A stretch of 64,000 nt of DNA from an uncultured Bacteroides sp. (GCF_963666545.1 NZ_OY762899.1:3786365-3850364); one strand, 5' to 3'. Shown: positions 32,425 through 42,400, counted from the stretch's first letter. Notes: generated from the sequence alone by a model not told the origin. Translations and numbers: made by a program.

Positions 32425-33966
32425 TTATCTAGAGAGCGGAGTTTCTGCGTTTTTATCCATTTTTATACCGGAGTATCCTTCTGATCCCATTTCAGGTATG
32501 TCTAGGCCAGAGAGTTCGACCTCTGCGGAAACGCGGTTACCTATTAGCTTATCTATGACTTTGAAGACAATCCATCCGAGAATACCGACGTAAATAATGT
32601 TGGATAGTACACCGATAACTTCTGCCAGAAACTGACCTGTATCGCCATAGAATAGACCGGTTACCCCGCCTGCTATACCATTCAAGCCTTCTCCATACTT
32701 TCCGTCGGCAAACAGGCCTAGAGCCAAGCATCCCCATGCACCGTTAGCACCATGTACAGCAACAGCGCCAACAGGATCGTCTACTTTTAGTTTGTTTTCG
32801 ACAAATAAAGCCACTTCAATAACTAAAATGCCAGAGATAAGGCCTATTAATGCGGCTGACTGAACTGTTACAAAGGCGCAAGGTGCAGTGATAGCTACTA
32901 ATCCTGCCAATAAACCATTGCACATCATACTGACATCTGGTTTTTTAGTTTTGACTAACCACATGTATAGAGTAGCAGCTATGGCGCCGGTTGCGGAAGC
33001 AATCATAGTATTTACAGCGACAACTGCGATGCGTAGGTCGCCACCGGCTAGAGTTGAACCGGCATTGAAACCAAACCAGCCAAAAGCTAAAACGAAACTT
33101 CCCATAACTGCATACGGAAGATTATGACCGGGAATGGCATTGGCCGACCCATCTTTATTGTATTTACCCAAACGAGGACCAAGCATTTTTGCGCCAATAA
33201 AGGCCAAAACACCTCCAGTTAGGTGTACAACCGAAGATCCGGCGAAATCTACATGACCGTGACCCAACCCGAAGTTATTACCGAGCTGCGCTAACCAGCC
33301 TCCTCCCCATACCCAGTTTCCAAAGATGGGGTAGATAATAGTACCTACTGCTATTCCATACACGAAGAACGAAGCATATTTCCAACGTTCCGCCATTGAT
33401 CCGGTTGGTATTGTAGCCGTGGTATCCATAAATACCATCTGGAAAAGGAACATGGCAAAAACGCCGACGTCATAGGTACTGGTTAGAAAAAAGCCTTTGG
33501 TACCGAACAATCCGAATGCGTGCCCAAATAAATTGATGGTAAACTCCTGATTCAGTCCATCGTACCCGCCTAAAGTACCGAGTGGACCGACACCTCCAAA
33601 CATGAATGCAAAGCCGCAAATGAAGAAGCCGATCATACCTAAAGGATAAATCATAAAGTTCATAGCAAAAGTATGAGCACTATTTTTGGCACGGGTAAGG
33701 CCGCCTTCTACCATGGCAAAACCCAGCTGCATGAACATTACCAGAAATCCGCAGACAAGTACCCATACCATATTGATAGATACTTTGTTGTGCCCAGCAC
33801 TATCGGCAACTTCCGATAAAGTTGGCTGGCCAGCCGTAGAGGCGGTCACATCGTTTGCGGTTCCTGTTGTATTGCCACTCGGATCTGCGACTTTCTCAGC
33901 ATATAAAGAAGTTGTTACCGGCACCATCATGATAACCAATAACAGAAACATAATAATTTTTTTCAT
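32425..33966 (-). CDS. amt: Ammonium transporter (Amt family)
   Basis: The 513-residue inner-membrane ammonium channel has a cleavable-looking signal peptide and about 60 polar residues before the first channel helix. The usual 11-helix core follows with MVFMDTTATIPTGSMAERWK, the pore histidines in VDFAGSSVVHLTGG and VAVHGANGAWG, and FGFNAGSTLAGG-type segments. A C-terminal tail (VELSGLDIPEMGSEGYSG) fits PII contact. The gene follows the PII gene by 35 bases, the standard glnK-amt module. The longer periplasmic N-terminus is the only oddity and is common in Bacteroidetes. Confidence 0.95.
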   Translation of the reverse strand: MKKIIMFLLLVIMMVPVTTSLYAEKVADPSGNTTGTANDVTASTAGQPTLSEVADSAGHNKVSINMVWVLVCGFLVMFMQLGFAMVEGGLTRAKNSAHTFAMNFMIYPLGMIGFFICGFAFMFGGVGPLGTLGGYDGLNQEFTINLFGHAFGLFGTKGFFLTSTYDVGVFAMFLFQMVFMDTTATIPTGSMAERWKYASFFVYGIAVGTIIYPIFGNWVWGGGWLAQLGNNFGLGHGHVDFAGSSVVHLTGGVLAFIGAKMLGPRLGKYNKDGSANAIPGHNLPYAVMGSFVLAFGWFGFNAGSTLAGGDLRIAVVAVNTMIASATGAIAATLYMWLVKTKKPDVSMMCNGLLAGLVAITAPCAFVTVQSAALIGLISGILVIEVALFVENKLKVDDPVGAVAVHGANGAWGCLALGLFADGKYGEGLNGIAGGVTGLFYGDTGQFLAEVIGVLSNIIYVGILGWIVFKVIDKLIGNRVSAEVELSGLDIPEMGSEGYSGIKMDKNAETPLSR

Positions 33967-34001
33967 AATAATTTTATCTTGATGCTATTTGTTTCAGGAA
34001 T

Positions 34002-34364
34002 TTATTCGTCTTCGTCTGTATTGTAAAGTGATTTGTCTCCTTGATCATCGTTTCTGATCCGATAGGAATCCAGAAGGTCGCTAACAAAAATCTTGCCGTC
34101 TCCTATAACTCCGGTTCTTGCGGTTTTACGGATGCATTCAACAGTTTTCTGGAGATTTTTGTCTCGGACTACAATGGTCAACAGTTGCCGTGGAATATAA
34201 CTGGTATCATACATTGTTCCACGATAAGAATGTTCTTCTTTTTTAATTTCATTGCCAACCCCGGTACAATCCCAGTACGAGAAAAACTCAATCCCGACTT
34301 CACGAAGAGCACTCTTGACCTCTTCAAACTTAGAAGTTCGGATAATTGCTTCAATTTTTTTCAT
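34002..34364 (-). CDS. glnK: PII-family nitrogen regulator
   Basis: The 120-residue PII protein binds ATP/ADP and 2-oxoglutarate and would block Amt when nitrogen is plentiful. It opens with MKKIEAIIRTSKFEEVKSAL and has the T-loop segment YRGTMYDTS, with tyrosines at 47 and 52, the latter at the position uridylylated in enterobacteria. TGVIGDGKIFV forms the B-loop. It has a short acidic C-terminal tail. It is the first gene of the operon with amt. No GlnD gene is seen here, so modification of Y52 is not shown. Confidence 0.93.
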   Translation of the reverse strand: MKKIEAIIRTSKFEEVKSALREVGIEFFSYWDCTGVGNEIKKEEHSYRGTMYDTSYIPRQLLTIVVRDKNLQKTVECIRKTARTGVIGDGKIFVSDLLDSYRIRNDDQGDKSLYNTDEDE

Positions 34365-34446
34365 AAACTACATTTTAATGTTACTACAATCAATTACAAT
34401 GTTTCTGGAATAATCAAAAATATTCATTACAGCCAGAAGTACGTGA

Positions 34447-34454
34447 CAAATATA
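34447..34454 (-). promoter_or_regulatory. Candidate -7 box of glnK-amt
   Basis: TATATTTG on the minus strand (plus CAAATATA), giving a leader of about 75 bases. The 34365-34704 spacer contains no gene; apart from this box and the one for the divergent symporter I see no clear motif. Confidence 0.45.
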
Positions 34455-34704
34455 CATGAAATATTAATAATATAGATTAAAAAGAAACAAAAAGTATTTA
34501 TGTGATTTCAAAATGTTTCTATCAATGCTGTAATAGATGCTGTTTTTTTAATACTGTAATCAAAAAGTGGCATTTTGGTTACAAAGAGGTGTTTTATACT
34601 GATTTTATAAGCCCATTCATCTGATTATGTGCTTGTTTTCGTTTTAAAGGCAATACTAAACCAATAATTCCGCTTATCAGTATCATGATTTCAGTTTGAA
34701 AGTG

Positions 34705-34712
34705 TACTTTTG
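34705..34712 (+). promoter_or_regulatory. -7 box of the symporter gene
   Basis: TACTTTTG matches TAnnTTTG. The expected transcript start, around 34720, leaves only a few bases before the ATG at 34727, favouring the ATG at 34739. Confidence 0.5.
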
Positions 34713-34738
34713 CCAACTGTAATAAAATGATTGTTTGC

Positions 34739-35989
34739 ATGAGTATATTGAGAAATTATGCGTTTACTATCTGCCTGATTGTTGGAATTCTGATAGGAGG
34801 GGCATGTGGACTTGTTTTCGGTGAGGGAGCGGCTATTGTTAAGCCAATAGGAGATCTGTTTCTTAACCTGATGTTTGTGTTGATTGTACCGTTGGTCTTC
34901 TTGAGTGTCTCGTCTGCCATTTATAATATGAAGCAGATGAATAGGGTTGGCAAGGTGATTACAAATATGGTCTTTGTGTTTCTCGGATCAGCTATCGTTG
35001 TAGCTATCACAGCTTATGGACTTACGTTATTTTATAATCCGCTTGAGGGAATAGATAAAGCGGCGTTGATGGCCAACTTACCCGAACAGGCTGAAATGAT
35101 ACAGCTATCATCCGGGGAATTGTTTGTGAAAACCTTTACTGTGCCCGATTTTTTGCAACTGTTTACTAAATCCAACTTGCTGCCACTTATACTGTTTTCG
35201 GTCTTTTTCGGATTAGCTACTGCTTTTTCGGGAGAGCAGGGCAAGGTTGTAGCAGGCTTTCTCAACTCAGGCACGACGGTTGTGTTACGCATGATGCGTA
35301 TTATTATGTATGCCGCACCTATTGGCTTGGGATGCTATTTCGCCGATACGGTTGGTCGGGTAGGTGGACAAATTTTGAATGGTTATCTCAATGCGTTTGT
35401 CTTGTATTTAGTGCTTACCGTGATTTGCTATGTGGGACTTAACTCTCTCTACGTGTGGATGGCGGGAGGCACCAAGGCGCTTTCGGCTTTCTGGAGAAAT
35501 ATCATAACTCCTTCGCTTACAGCCATTGCCACCTCATCCAGTGCGGCTTGTATCCCTATTAATATTGAAGCTTCTAAAAGGATGGGGGTGCCGGCTAGTA
35601 TTGCCGAGACTGTTATTCCGTTGGGCACTAATATGCACAAGGACGGTTCGGTGATGGGTGGAGTTATCAAGATTGTATTCTTACTCACTATCTTTGGGCA
35701 AGATACGGGCTTGTCTGGCAATGTGGCTTATATTATCGGGGTAGCCGTGCTCGTAGGGGCTGTGATGGGGGCCATTCCCAGCGGTGGTATGACGGGCGAG
35801 TTGCTCATTTGCTCGGTATTTGGTTTTTCACCTCAACTGGCGGCAACGTTGATGGTGATTAGTACAATCATTGATGTGCCTGCCACGTTGCTCAATTCTA
35901 CAGGTAATGTCGTTAGTTCCATACTGGTAACACGATTGACTGAAGGAAAAAAATGGGTGGAAGGTATTTGTATATCAAAAGAGGATTAG
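34739..35989 (+). CDS. Dicarboxylate/amino acid:cation symporter (DAACS/GltP family)
   Basis: The inner-membrane secondary transporter has about 416 residues. It shows the DAACS hallmarks: IVPLVFLSVSSAI in helix 3, the serine-rich re-entrant loop ATSSSAACIPIN, the substrate/Na+ motif GTNMHKDGSV (family NMDGT-like), and AIPSGGMTGELL in the second hairpin. It would carry glutamate, aspartate or C4-dicarboxylates with Na+ or H+; the exact substrate is not readable. ATG 34739 was chosen over 34727 because of the promoter position; the four-residue difference is unimportant for function. Confidence 0.9.
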   Translation: MSILRNYAFTICLIVGILIGGACGLVFGEGAAIVKPIGDLFLNLMFVLIVPLVFLSVSSAIYNMKQMNRVGKVITNMVFVFLGSAIVVAITAYGLTLFYNPLEGIDKAALMANLPEQAEMIQLSSGELFVKTFTVPDFLQLFTKSNLLPLILFSVFFGLATAFSGEQGKVVAGFLNSGTTVVLRMMRIIMYAAPIGLGCYFADTVGRVGGQILNGYLNAFVLYLVLTVICYVGLNSLYVWMAGGTKALSAFWRNIITPSLTAIATSSSAACIPINIEASKRMGVPASIAETVIPLGTNMHKDGSVMGGVIKIVFLLTIFGQDTGLSGNVAYIIGVAVLVGAVMGAIPSGGMTGELLICSVFGFSPQLAATLMVISTIIDVPATLLNSTGNVVSSILVTRLTEGKKWVEGICISKED

Positions 35990-36052
35990 GGTGGTGTGTA
36001 GAGAGCTATAATAACCTAATATATTGAAATGTAGAATTTTTAAGTTGTTTTG

Positions 36053-36083
36053 TTTGATTTTTCAATACTATTGTTTATTTTTG
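36053..36083 (+). promoter_or_regulatory. Promoter of higBA
   Basis: TTTG at 36053-36056 and TATTTTTG at 36076-36083 with 19 bases between: a full consensus Bacteroidetes promoter. It places the transcript start near 36090 and so supports the toxin start at 36101. Confidence 0.75.
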
Positions 36084-36100
36084 CATCAAATAAATATTGC

Positions 36101-36400
36101 ATGAGAGTAGTATCACATAAGAAGCTAAAAGAGTTCTACGAAACGAAAGGACGTGAGGACTCACGTATTGCCCTTGAACGTTGGTATGATATTGCTGAGA
36201 AAGCGGAATGGAAAAACTTACAAGATATTAAAGTTGATTTTCCTTCTACTGATTATGTTGGTAACCAGCATTATGTTTTCAATATCAGAGGGAACAATTA
36301 TCGACTGGTAGTCGCTATCAAGTTTACCATTAGCTACGTTTTTGTTCGTTTCGTTGGCACTCACAAAGAATATGATAAAACAGATTGCTCAACCATATAA
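36101..36400 (+). CDS. higB: HigB-type toxin (RelE superfamily mRNA interferase)
   Basis: The 99-residue protein matches the HigB toxin family: MRVVSHKKLKEFY, a mid-region ALERWYDIAEKAEWKNLQDIK, then GNQHYVFNIRGNNYRLVVAIKF and the closing VFVRFVGTHKEYDKTD. HigB is a ribosome-dependent mRNA endonuclease inhibited by HigA. The start at 36101 is set by the promoter ending at 36083 and by family similarity; an earlier in-frame ATG lies inside the promoter. The antitoxin gene begins 10 bases after the stop. The toxin-first order is typical of higBA. Confidence 0.88.
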   Translation: MRVVSHKKLKEFYETKGREDSRIALERWYDIAEKAEWKNLQDIKVDFPSTDYVGNQHYVFNIRGNNYRLVVAIKFTISYVFVRFVGTHKEYDKTDCSTI

Positions 36401-36410
36401 AAGATCGATT

Positions 36411-36773
36411 ATGAAAAAAGTTACAAAAGAACAATACGAATTTTCATTGGCAAGAATTGAAGAACTTTTGCCTTTGGTTGACGATAATACCCCTGCTAAT
36501 GATAAGAATGCAGTTGAACTTACAGTGGTATCTGATATTGTTATAGCTTATGAAAAAGACCACTATCCAATAGAAAAACTAACAGTGTCGGAATTGATAG
36601 GATTATCTTTAGAAGAAAAAGGTATGACACAAAGACAACTTGCCGGAGAAATTGGAATAAGTCCTTCTCGTGTTAATGATTATATTTCAGGGCGTTCGGA
36701 ACCCACTTTGAAAATTGCAAGATTGCTTTGTCGAGTGTTGAATATATCTCCCACAGCAATGTTGGGATTTTAA
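36411..36773 (+). CDS. higA: HigA-type antitoxin with XRE helix-turn-helix
   Basis: The 120-residue antitoxin has an N-terminal helical part (KEQYEFSLARIEELLPLV), which would hold the toxin. A C-terminal HTH_XRE domain follows: MTQRQLAGEIGISPSRVNDYISGRSEPTLKIARLLCRVLNI. It would repress the higBA promoter, presumably by binding near 36053-36083. The ATG at 36411 gives a 10-base gap to higB; a longer frame overlapping the toxin is less likely. A perfect palindromic terminator follows. Confidence 0.88.
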   Translation: MKKVTKEQYEFSLARIEELLPLVDDNTPANDKNAVELTVVSDIVIAYEKDHYPIEKLTVSELIGLSLEEKGMTQRQLAGEIGISPSRVNDYISGRSEPTLKIARLLCRVLNISPTAMLGF

Positions 36774-36807
36774 TTGATGCTAATATTTGTTTTAGAAGGA
36801 GAATAAT

Positions 36808-36855
36808 AATAAACCCTAGTAATAAAAGAACGTTCTTTTATTACTAGGGTTTATT
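36808..36855. terminator. Perfect 24-bp inverted repeat, bidirectional terminator
   Basis: Arm 36808-36831 is exactly complementary to 36832-36855 with no spacer bases (central GAACGTTC). It lies between the convergent higA and uvrA genes. A/T-rich ends suit termination in both directions. Confidence 0.85.
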
Positions 36856-36875
36856 GATAAATTGTTTCTCTTAAA

Positions 36876-39656
36876 TCAAAAACAGTTAGTTAGTTTCTCT
36901 TTTAGAAATTGTCCGGTATAACTATCAGCGCAAGCAGCTACTTCCTCGGGCGTTCCGCAAACAACCAGATTACCACCTTTGTCGCCGCCTTCCGGTCCAA
37001 GGTCTATCACATGATCGGCACACTTAATCACATCCATGTTATGCTCTATAATCAGGATGGTATGCCCACGACGGATTAATGCGTCGAAAGCTTCGAGCAG
37101 CTTACGTATATCGTGAAAGTGTAGTCCGGTAGTCGGCTCATCGAAGATAAATAGCGTAGGGTCTGCCTTTTCCTGACTTAGATAGAAGGCCAGCTTCACA
37201 CGTTGGTTCTCGCCTCCGGAAAGTGTGGACGATGATTGTCCCAGTTTCACATAACCCAGTCCTACCTCTTGTAAAGGAGCTAACTTTTTAATGATCTTCT
37301 TTTGTCCGTGCTTGGTGAAGAACTCAACAGCCTCGTTCACAGTCATTTGAAGCACGTCATAAATGTTAACATCGTGAAATTTCACTTCCAGCGTATCGGT
37401 CTTGAAGCGCTTGCCATGGCAAGATTCACATTCTAATATCAGGTCGGCCATGAACTGCATCTCCACCGTAATGGTACCGTCGCCTTTACACTCTTCGCAA
37501 CGTCCGCCTTCGCTGTTGAAGCTAAAATGTCCTGCGGTATACCCCATTTGTTTGGCCAAAGGTTGCTCGGCCCATAACTTACGTATCTCGTCGTATGCCT
37601 TAATATAGGTCACTGGATTGCTACGTGATGATTTTCCGATAGGATTCTGGTCTACAAACTCGATGTTTCGTAGGTTCTTCAAATCCCCTCCGATGCTTGC
37701 AAACTCTCCTGGTCGATCGCTACATTCATCTAACTCGCGTTTGAGCGCACGGTAGAAGATGTCTCTGATCAATGTACTCTTTCCTGAGCCCGAAACTCCG
37801 GTAACGACTGTCATCACGTTGAGCGGGAAGCGAACGTTGACTCCTTTCAGATTGTTCTCGCGAGCTCCGGTTATCTCTATGTAATTGTTCCACGGACGGC
37901 GATGTAGTGGGAGGGGAATTTCTTCTTCTCCCAGCAAGTAGCGAACAGTGTAGCTATTTGTTCCTTTCTGCAAGTCGTTCATGTCACCTTCATAAACAAC
38001 CTCTCCGCCTAACCGTCCCGCATTGGGCCCTATGTCAATAATGTAATCGGCTGCCCGAATGATCTCTTCGTCATGCTCCACCACTACCACTGTGTTGCCC
38101 AGAGATTGCAGTTGACGGAGTACATGTATCAGCTTGTCGGTGTCGCGACTATGCAGACCGATACTTGGTTCGTCGAGGATATATAGACTACCTACTAAGC
38201 TGCTTCCCAAAGATGTGGCCAGATTGATACGTTGACTTTCACCTCCCGAAAGTGAGTTGGATAAGCGATTCAGTGTGAGATAGCCCAGCCCTACATTGAT
38301 GAGGAAACTGATGCGGCTATTTATCTCTGTCAGAATGCGACGAGATACGTTAGTGTCGTGCGTATTGAGCTTCAGCGAATCGAAAAATGTTTTCAACTCC
38401 GTCATAGGAAGATCAACTAGTTCGCTGATACTTTTCCCATCCACAAGTACGTAACCGGCTTCGGGCTTCAACCTGGTACCATGACATTTGGGACAAATGG
38501 TTTTACCTCGATAACGAGCCAACATCACTCTGTATTGTATCTTGTATTGGTTCTCATGCAGCATGCGGAAGAAATCATTAATGCCCTGGAAGTATTTATT
38601 TCCTTCCCACAGTACCCTGCGTTGCTCGTCGGTCAATTCATAATAAGGAGTGAATATGGGGAAATCGAATTTGTCGGCATTGTGTATCAGGTCGTCTTTC
38701 CATTCCCCTATCTTTTCACCACGCCAGCACACTATAGCTCCATCATATACCGACAAAGAGCGGTTAGGGATTACCAGATGCTCGTCGATACCAATTACTT
38801 TTCCGAAGCCTTCACATTCGGGGCAAGCACCTACAGGCGAGTTGAATGAAAACATCTGGTCGGTCGGTTCTTCAAACACGATACCGTCTGCTTCGAACTT
38901 AGTGCTGAATGTGTGCAACTTTGTATTGCCATCCGCTAAATAGAAACGTAGGATACAGAAGCCATCTCCTTCGTACATCGCTGTTTCGGCAGAGTCGGTG
39001 AGGCGGCTCATGGCATCTTTGCTGTTACCTACCACCATGCGGTCTACCAATAAATAGACATCATCACCTTTCTTCGGTACGTATTCATCAATACGTACGG
39101 TTTCTCCATTTACTTCAATGCGATTGAAACCCTGTTTGAGATCTATCTCCAATTGTTCTTGCAGTGTTCGGCCTTCTCGCAACAAGATACGGGTGAGTAT
39201 TGTATATCTTGTTCCTTCCGGATAAGACAACATACAGTTCACGATATCTTCCGTGCTATGTTTCTTTACTTCACGTCCGCTTACCGGGCTGAAAGTCTTT
39301 CCCACACGAGCATAGAGTAGGCGGAGGTATTCGTAAATTTCAGTGCTTGTACCTACGGTAGAGCGTGGGTTACGACTATTTACTTTTTGTTCGATGGCAA
39401 TAGCGGGTGGAATGCCTTTAATGAAATCACATTCCGGTTTGCTCATTCTTCCTAAAAATTGGCGGGCATACGAAGAAAGACTTTCCACGTAGCGACGCTG
39501 ACCTTCGGCGTAGAGTGTATCGAAAGCCAGGGATGATTTTCCCGAGCCTGAGAGTCCGGTGATAACGATCAGTTTGTTACGAGGAATGTTCACATCAATG
39601 TTTTTCAGGTTATTTACCCGTGCCCCTTTGATGCTGATATACTTGCTGTCTGACAT
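36876..39656 (-). CDS. uvrA: UvrABC system protein A
   Basis: The 926-residue excinuclease subunit recognises bulky DNA damage. It has two ABC ATPase modules: Walker [10 protein letters not shown] near residue 33 and GVSGSGKST near 625, with signature LSGGESQRI in the first and LSGGENQRV in the second. The zinc modules are visible as [14 protein letters not shown] and the C-terminal CEECKGDG...CESCHG (about 716-743). Also conserved are [11 protein letters not shown] and DEPSIGLH. The length is normal. It is transcribed away from a GHL10 gene and ends against higA. Confidence 0.97.
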   Translation of the reverse strand: MSDSKYISIKGARVNNLKNIDVNIPRNKLIVITGLSGSGKSSLAFDTLYAEGQRRYVESLSSYARQFLGRMSKPECDFIKGIPPAIAIEQKVNSRNPRSTVGTSTEIYEYLRLLYARVGKTFSPVSGREVKKHSTEDIVNCMLSYPEGTRYTILTRILLREGRTLQEQLEIDLKQGFNRIEVNGETVRIDEYVPKKGDDVYLLVDRMVVGNSKDAMSRLTDSAETAMYEGDGFCILRFYLADGNTKLHTFSTKFEADGIVFEEPTDQMFSFNSPVGACPECEGFGKVIGIDEHLVIPNRSLSVYDGAIVCWRGEKIGEWKDDLIHNADKFDFPIFTPYYELTDEQRRVLWEGNKYFQGINDFFRMLHENQYKIQYRVMLARYRGKTICPKCHGTRLKPEAGYVLVDGKSISELVDLPMTELKTFFDSLKLNTHDTNVSRRILTEINSRISFLINVGLGYLTLNRLSNSLSGGESQRINLATSLGSSLVGSLYILDEPSIGLHSRDTDKLIHVLRQLQSLGNTVVVVEHDEEIIRAADYIIDIGPNAGRLGGEVVYEGDMNDLQKGTNSYTVRYLLGEEEIPLPLHRRPWNNYIEITGARENNLKGVNVRFPLNVMTVVTGVSGSGKSTLIRDIFYRALKRELDECSDRPGEFASIGGDLKNLRNIEFVDQNPIGKSSRSNPVTYIKAYDEIRKLWAEQPLAKQMGYTAGHFSFNSEGGRCEECKGDGTITVEMQFMADLILECESCHGKRFKTDTLEVKFHDVNIYDVLQMTVNEAVEFFTKHGQKKIIKKLAPLQEVGLGYVKLGQSSSTLSGGENQRVKLAFYLSQEKADPTLFIFDEPTTGLHFHDIRKLLEAFDALIRRGHTILIIEHNMDVIKCADHVIDLGPEGGDKGGNLVVCGTPEEVAACADSYTGQFLKEKLTNCF

Positions 39657-39729
39657 AATGCTAATGTACTAATGTGAGTAACTGAACCTATACCTGCCTT
39701 TTGGCCCTGATATATTGGTTGCGAATGTG

Positions 39730-39737
39730 CAAAGTTA
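39730..39737 (-). promoter_or_regulatory. -7 box of uvrA
   Basis: TAACTTTG on the minus strand (plus CAAAGTTA); leader of about 65 bases. Confidence 0.5.
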
Positions 39738-39750
39738 ATGAATTATCTCT

Positions 39751-39758
39751 TATCTTTG
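39751..39758 (+). promoter_or_regulatory. -7 box of the second GHL10 gene
   Basis: TATCTTTG, 29 bases before the start codon. Confidence 0.55.
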
Positions 39759-39786
39759 CTCCGCATTTATAATAAACAATGGCAAT

Positions 39787-41283
39787 ATGAAACTAAGAAA
39801 TTTCCTTTTCCTCTTGGCGGCCTTGTCTTTTTCATTGACAATACAGGCACAAAGATATCCCAAACGTGAATTCAGAGCTGCATGGATACAGACAGTGAAC
39901 GGGCAGTTCCGTGGCATGCCAACAGAAAAAGTAAAGCAAACACTCATCGATCAACTCAATTCCCTTCAGGGAGCCGGCATTAATGCAATCATATTTCAGG
40001 TGCGTCCCGAAGCTGATGCACTTTATGCTTCAAAATTGGAACCATGGAGTCGTTTCCTCACGGGTGTGCAGGGAGAAGTGCCAAATCCTTACTGGGATCC
40101 AATGGAGTTTATGATTGAAGAGTGCCACAAGCGGGGAATGGAATTTCATGCATGGATCAATCCTTATCGGGTGAAAACGACCTTAAAAAGTCAATTGGCT
40201 CCCGAACATATCTATAATATTCACCCCGAATGGTTTGTGAAATATGGTGACCAACTCTTTTTTGACCCTGCTTTGCCCGAAAGTCGCAGACATATCTGTA
40301 TGGTGGTAACCGACATTGTGACTCGTTATGATGTAGATGCCATACATATGGATGATTATTTTTATCCTTATCCTATCAAAGGACAAGATTTTCCTGACAA
40401 TGAGAGCTTTGCCCGTTATGGTGGTGGCTTTGATAATAAAGGTGACTGGCGTCGCAGTAATGTGAACGTGCTGATAAAGAAAATACACGATACGGTTCGC
40501 GAACTGAAACCGTGGGTTAAGTTTGGAGTTAGTCCTTTCGGTGTTTATCGGAACCAAAGTAGCGACCCGTTGGGTAGCAAAACTCAGGCCCTGCAGAACT
40601 ACGATGATTTGTATGCCGATGTGCTTTTGTGGGCACGTGAGGGTTGGATAGACTATAATATTCCTCAGTTGTATTGGGAAATAGGTCATCCTCGTGCCGA
40701 CTATCAAACGTTGGTAGAGTGGTGGGCGCGTAACACACAAAATCGTCCTCTTTTCATCGGACAGTCTGTGATGAATACCGTCGAAAAAGCTGATCCTCAG
40801 AACCCGAATATCAATCAGTTGCCCCGCAAGATCGCTTTGCAACGTGCTTATCAAACGATTGGCGGCAGTTGTCAATGGCCGGCTAGTGCGGTGGTCGAAA
40901 ATGCAGGTAACTATCGTGATGCCTTGATTCAGGAGTATCACAAATATCCTTCTCTTGTTCCTGTATTCGATTTTATGGACGATAAAGCTCCGGCAAAGGC
41001 GAGAAAGGTAAAAGCTGTGTGGACGGAAGATGGCTATATGTTATTTTGGACTGCACCGAAAGCGAAAACCGAAATGGATCGTGCTGTGCAGTATGTCATT
41101 TATCGATTCGCAAAAGGTGAGAAGGTGGATATTGAAGACCCTTCACACATTGTGACTATCACAAGAGAAAGTTTCTATAAACTTCCTTATGACGGTGGAA
41201 AAACAAAGTACACGTATGTGGTTACAGCTCTCGACCGTTTGCATAACGAATCGAAAAGTGTTCATAAGAAAATAAAGCTTTAA
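39787..41283 (+). CDS. Secreted GHL10-family glycosidase-like protein (copy 2)
   Basis: The 498-residue protein has signal peptide MKLRNFLFLLAALSFSLTIQAQ and the same architecture as the gene at 25480-26955. The TIM barrel starts with REFRAAWIQTVNG; further motifs are FQVRPEADALY, ECHKRGMEFHAWINPYR, YDVDAIHMDDYFYP (likely catalytic Asp) and YNIPQLYWEIGHP. A C-terminal FN3-like domain begins near residue 400. The two copies are clearly diverged paralogues, so they likely differ in substrate. Its stop codon overlaps the stop of the convergent chromate-transporter gene. Confidence 0.9.
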   Translation: MKLRNFLFLLAALSFSLTIQAQRYPKREFRAAWIQTVNGQFRGMPTEKVKQTLIDQLNSLQGAGINAIIFQVRPEADALYASKLEPWSRFLTGVQGEVPNPYWDPMEFMIEECHKRGMEFHAWINPYRVKTTLKSQLAPEHIYNIHPEWFVKYGDQLFFDPALPESRRHICMVVTDIVTRYDVDAIHMDDYFYPYPIKGQDFPDNESFARYGGGFDNKGDWRRSNVNVLIKKIHDTVRELKPWVKFGVSPFGVYRNQSSDPLGSKTQALQNYDDLYADVLLWAREGWIDYNIPQLYWEIGHPRADYQTLVEWWARNTQNRPLFIGQSVMNTVEKADPQNPNINQLPRKIALQRAYQTIGGSCQWPASAVVENAGNYRDALIQEYHKYPSLVPVFDFMDDKAPAKARKVKAVWTEDGYMLFWTAPKAKTEMDRAVQYVIYRFAKGEKVDIEDPSHIVTITRESFYKLPYDGGKTKYTYVVTALDRLHNESKSVHKKIKL

Positions 41284-41828
41284 TAGACGAGTAACCCTAT
41301 CACTCCACAGAGTACTATAAGTAAGATAGGGTTTACTTTGAAATGCCAGCTGGCAATAAATGTGCCAACAAAGATCACAACGCTGATAATAAATGCATAG
41401 AGATCTTCTGTTGGTGCACTGAAATTCTCCGAAGTCATAAGTACAAGTACCGCTGAGGCTAGCAACCCGACAATGGCAGGGCGAAGACCCGTAAAAACAG
41501 CTTCTATAACGGGATGTTTCTGATATTTCAGAAAGAATTTACTGATAGTAATCATCAAGATAAAAGAAGGCAGAACAACTGCGAACGTTGCAACCAAAGA
41601 GCCCCAGAAACTTCCTGTTGCGGTAAATCCTACGTATGTGGCAGCATTGATACCGATAGGGCCCGGTGTCATTTGGCTGATAGCTACAATATCGGTGAAT
41701 TCTTTAGCCGACATCCATTCATGATTGGTCACGACTTCGGACTGAATCAAAGAAAGCATTCCGTATCCTCCACCGAATCCGAAGAGTCCGATTTTAAAGA
41801 AAGTATAAAATAATTGTAAGTATAGCAT
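41280..41828 (-). CDS. chrA: Chromate transporter-type half protein (second half)
   Basis: The 182-residue membrane protein of the short-chain CHR family has the family motif FGFGGGYGMLSLIQSEVV near the N-terminus, then AISQMTPGPIGINAATYVGF, and six hydrophobic segments. Short CHR proteins function as pairs; its partner lies 29 bases upstream. In other bacteria they export chromate, but in gut anaerobes the natural ion may be another oxyanion. It is the last gene of a three-gene unit led by a response-regulator-like gene. Confidence 0.9.
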   Translation of the reverse strand: MLYLQLFYTFFKIGLFGFGGGYGMLSLIQSEVVTNHEWMSAKEFTDIVAISQMTPGPIGINAATYVGFTATGSFWGSLVATFAVVLPSFILMITISKFFLKYQKHPVIEAVFTGLRPAIVGLLASAVLVLMTSENFSAPTEDLYAFIISVVIFVGTFIASWHFKVNPILLIVLCGVIGLLVY

Positions 41829-41857
41829 TGTGAATGATTATTACTACATGAATTTTG

Positions 41858-42400
41858 TTAGCATTCCTTTTTATTCATTTTACCCCAAAGAAAACCTCCC
41901 ACACCAGCGGCAATAATGATCCATACCGGAGAGAAATCGAGTAGCCAGATGAGCAAAGCCGAAACAACAGGAATCCAAATAGTATAACGATTGATCTTAG
42001 CCATTTTGGCCATGCTGAATGTGGGTGCGGCAATGAGTGCTACTACAGCCGGACGTATACCTTTGAATATTCGTTCAACGATGAGGTTATCTTTGAAATT
42101 ATGAAAGAACATGGCTATTGCCAGAATGATAATGAAAGAGGGCAACACCACCCCCAAAGTGGTAGCTAGACTTCCACGGATACCTCGCAGCTTGTAGCCT
42201 ATAAATATGGCAATATTGATTGCCATTACTCCGGGAGCTGATTGCGCAATTGCTAGTAAATCAAGGAAGTCTTCTTTGCTAATCCAATTTCGTTTTGTTA
42301 CGATTTCATTTTCGATAAGGGGGATCATCGCATATCCTCCGCCTATAGTGAAAAGCCCTATTTTAAAGAAAATGCTGAGGGCCGTAAGGTAAATGTTCAT
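41858..42400 (-). CDS. chrA: Chromate transporter-type half protein (first half)
   Basis: The 180-residue short-chain CHR protein has FTIGGGYAMIPLIENEIV and AIAQSAPGVMAINIAIFIGY, the same landmark motifs as the downstream gene but clearly a different paralogue, as expected for a heterodimer. About six hydrophobic helices. It starts 10 bases after the stop of the regulator gene at 42411-43646, so the regulator and both halves form one operon. Confidence 0.9.
   Translation of the reverse strand: MNIYLTALSIFFKIGLFTIGGGYAMIPLIENEIVTKRNWISKEDFLDLLAIAQSAPGVMAINIAIFIGYKLRGIRGSLATTLGVVLPSFIIILAIAMFFHNFKDNLIVERIFKGIRPAVVALIAAPTFSMAKMAKINRYTIWIPVVSALLIWLLDFSPVWIIIAAGVGGFLWGKMNKKEC

Noticed and set aside
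40183-40941. A 252-codon open frame antisense to GHL10 copy 2
   Set aside because: Same reason; no motif, no promoter.
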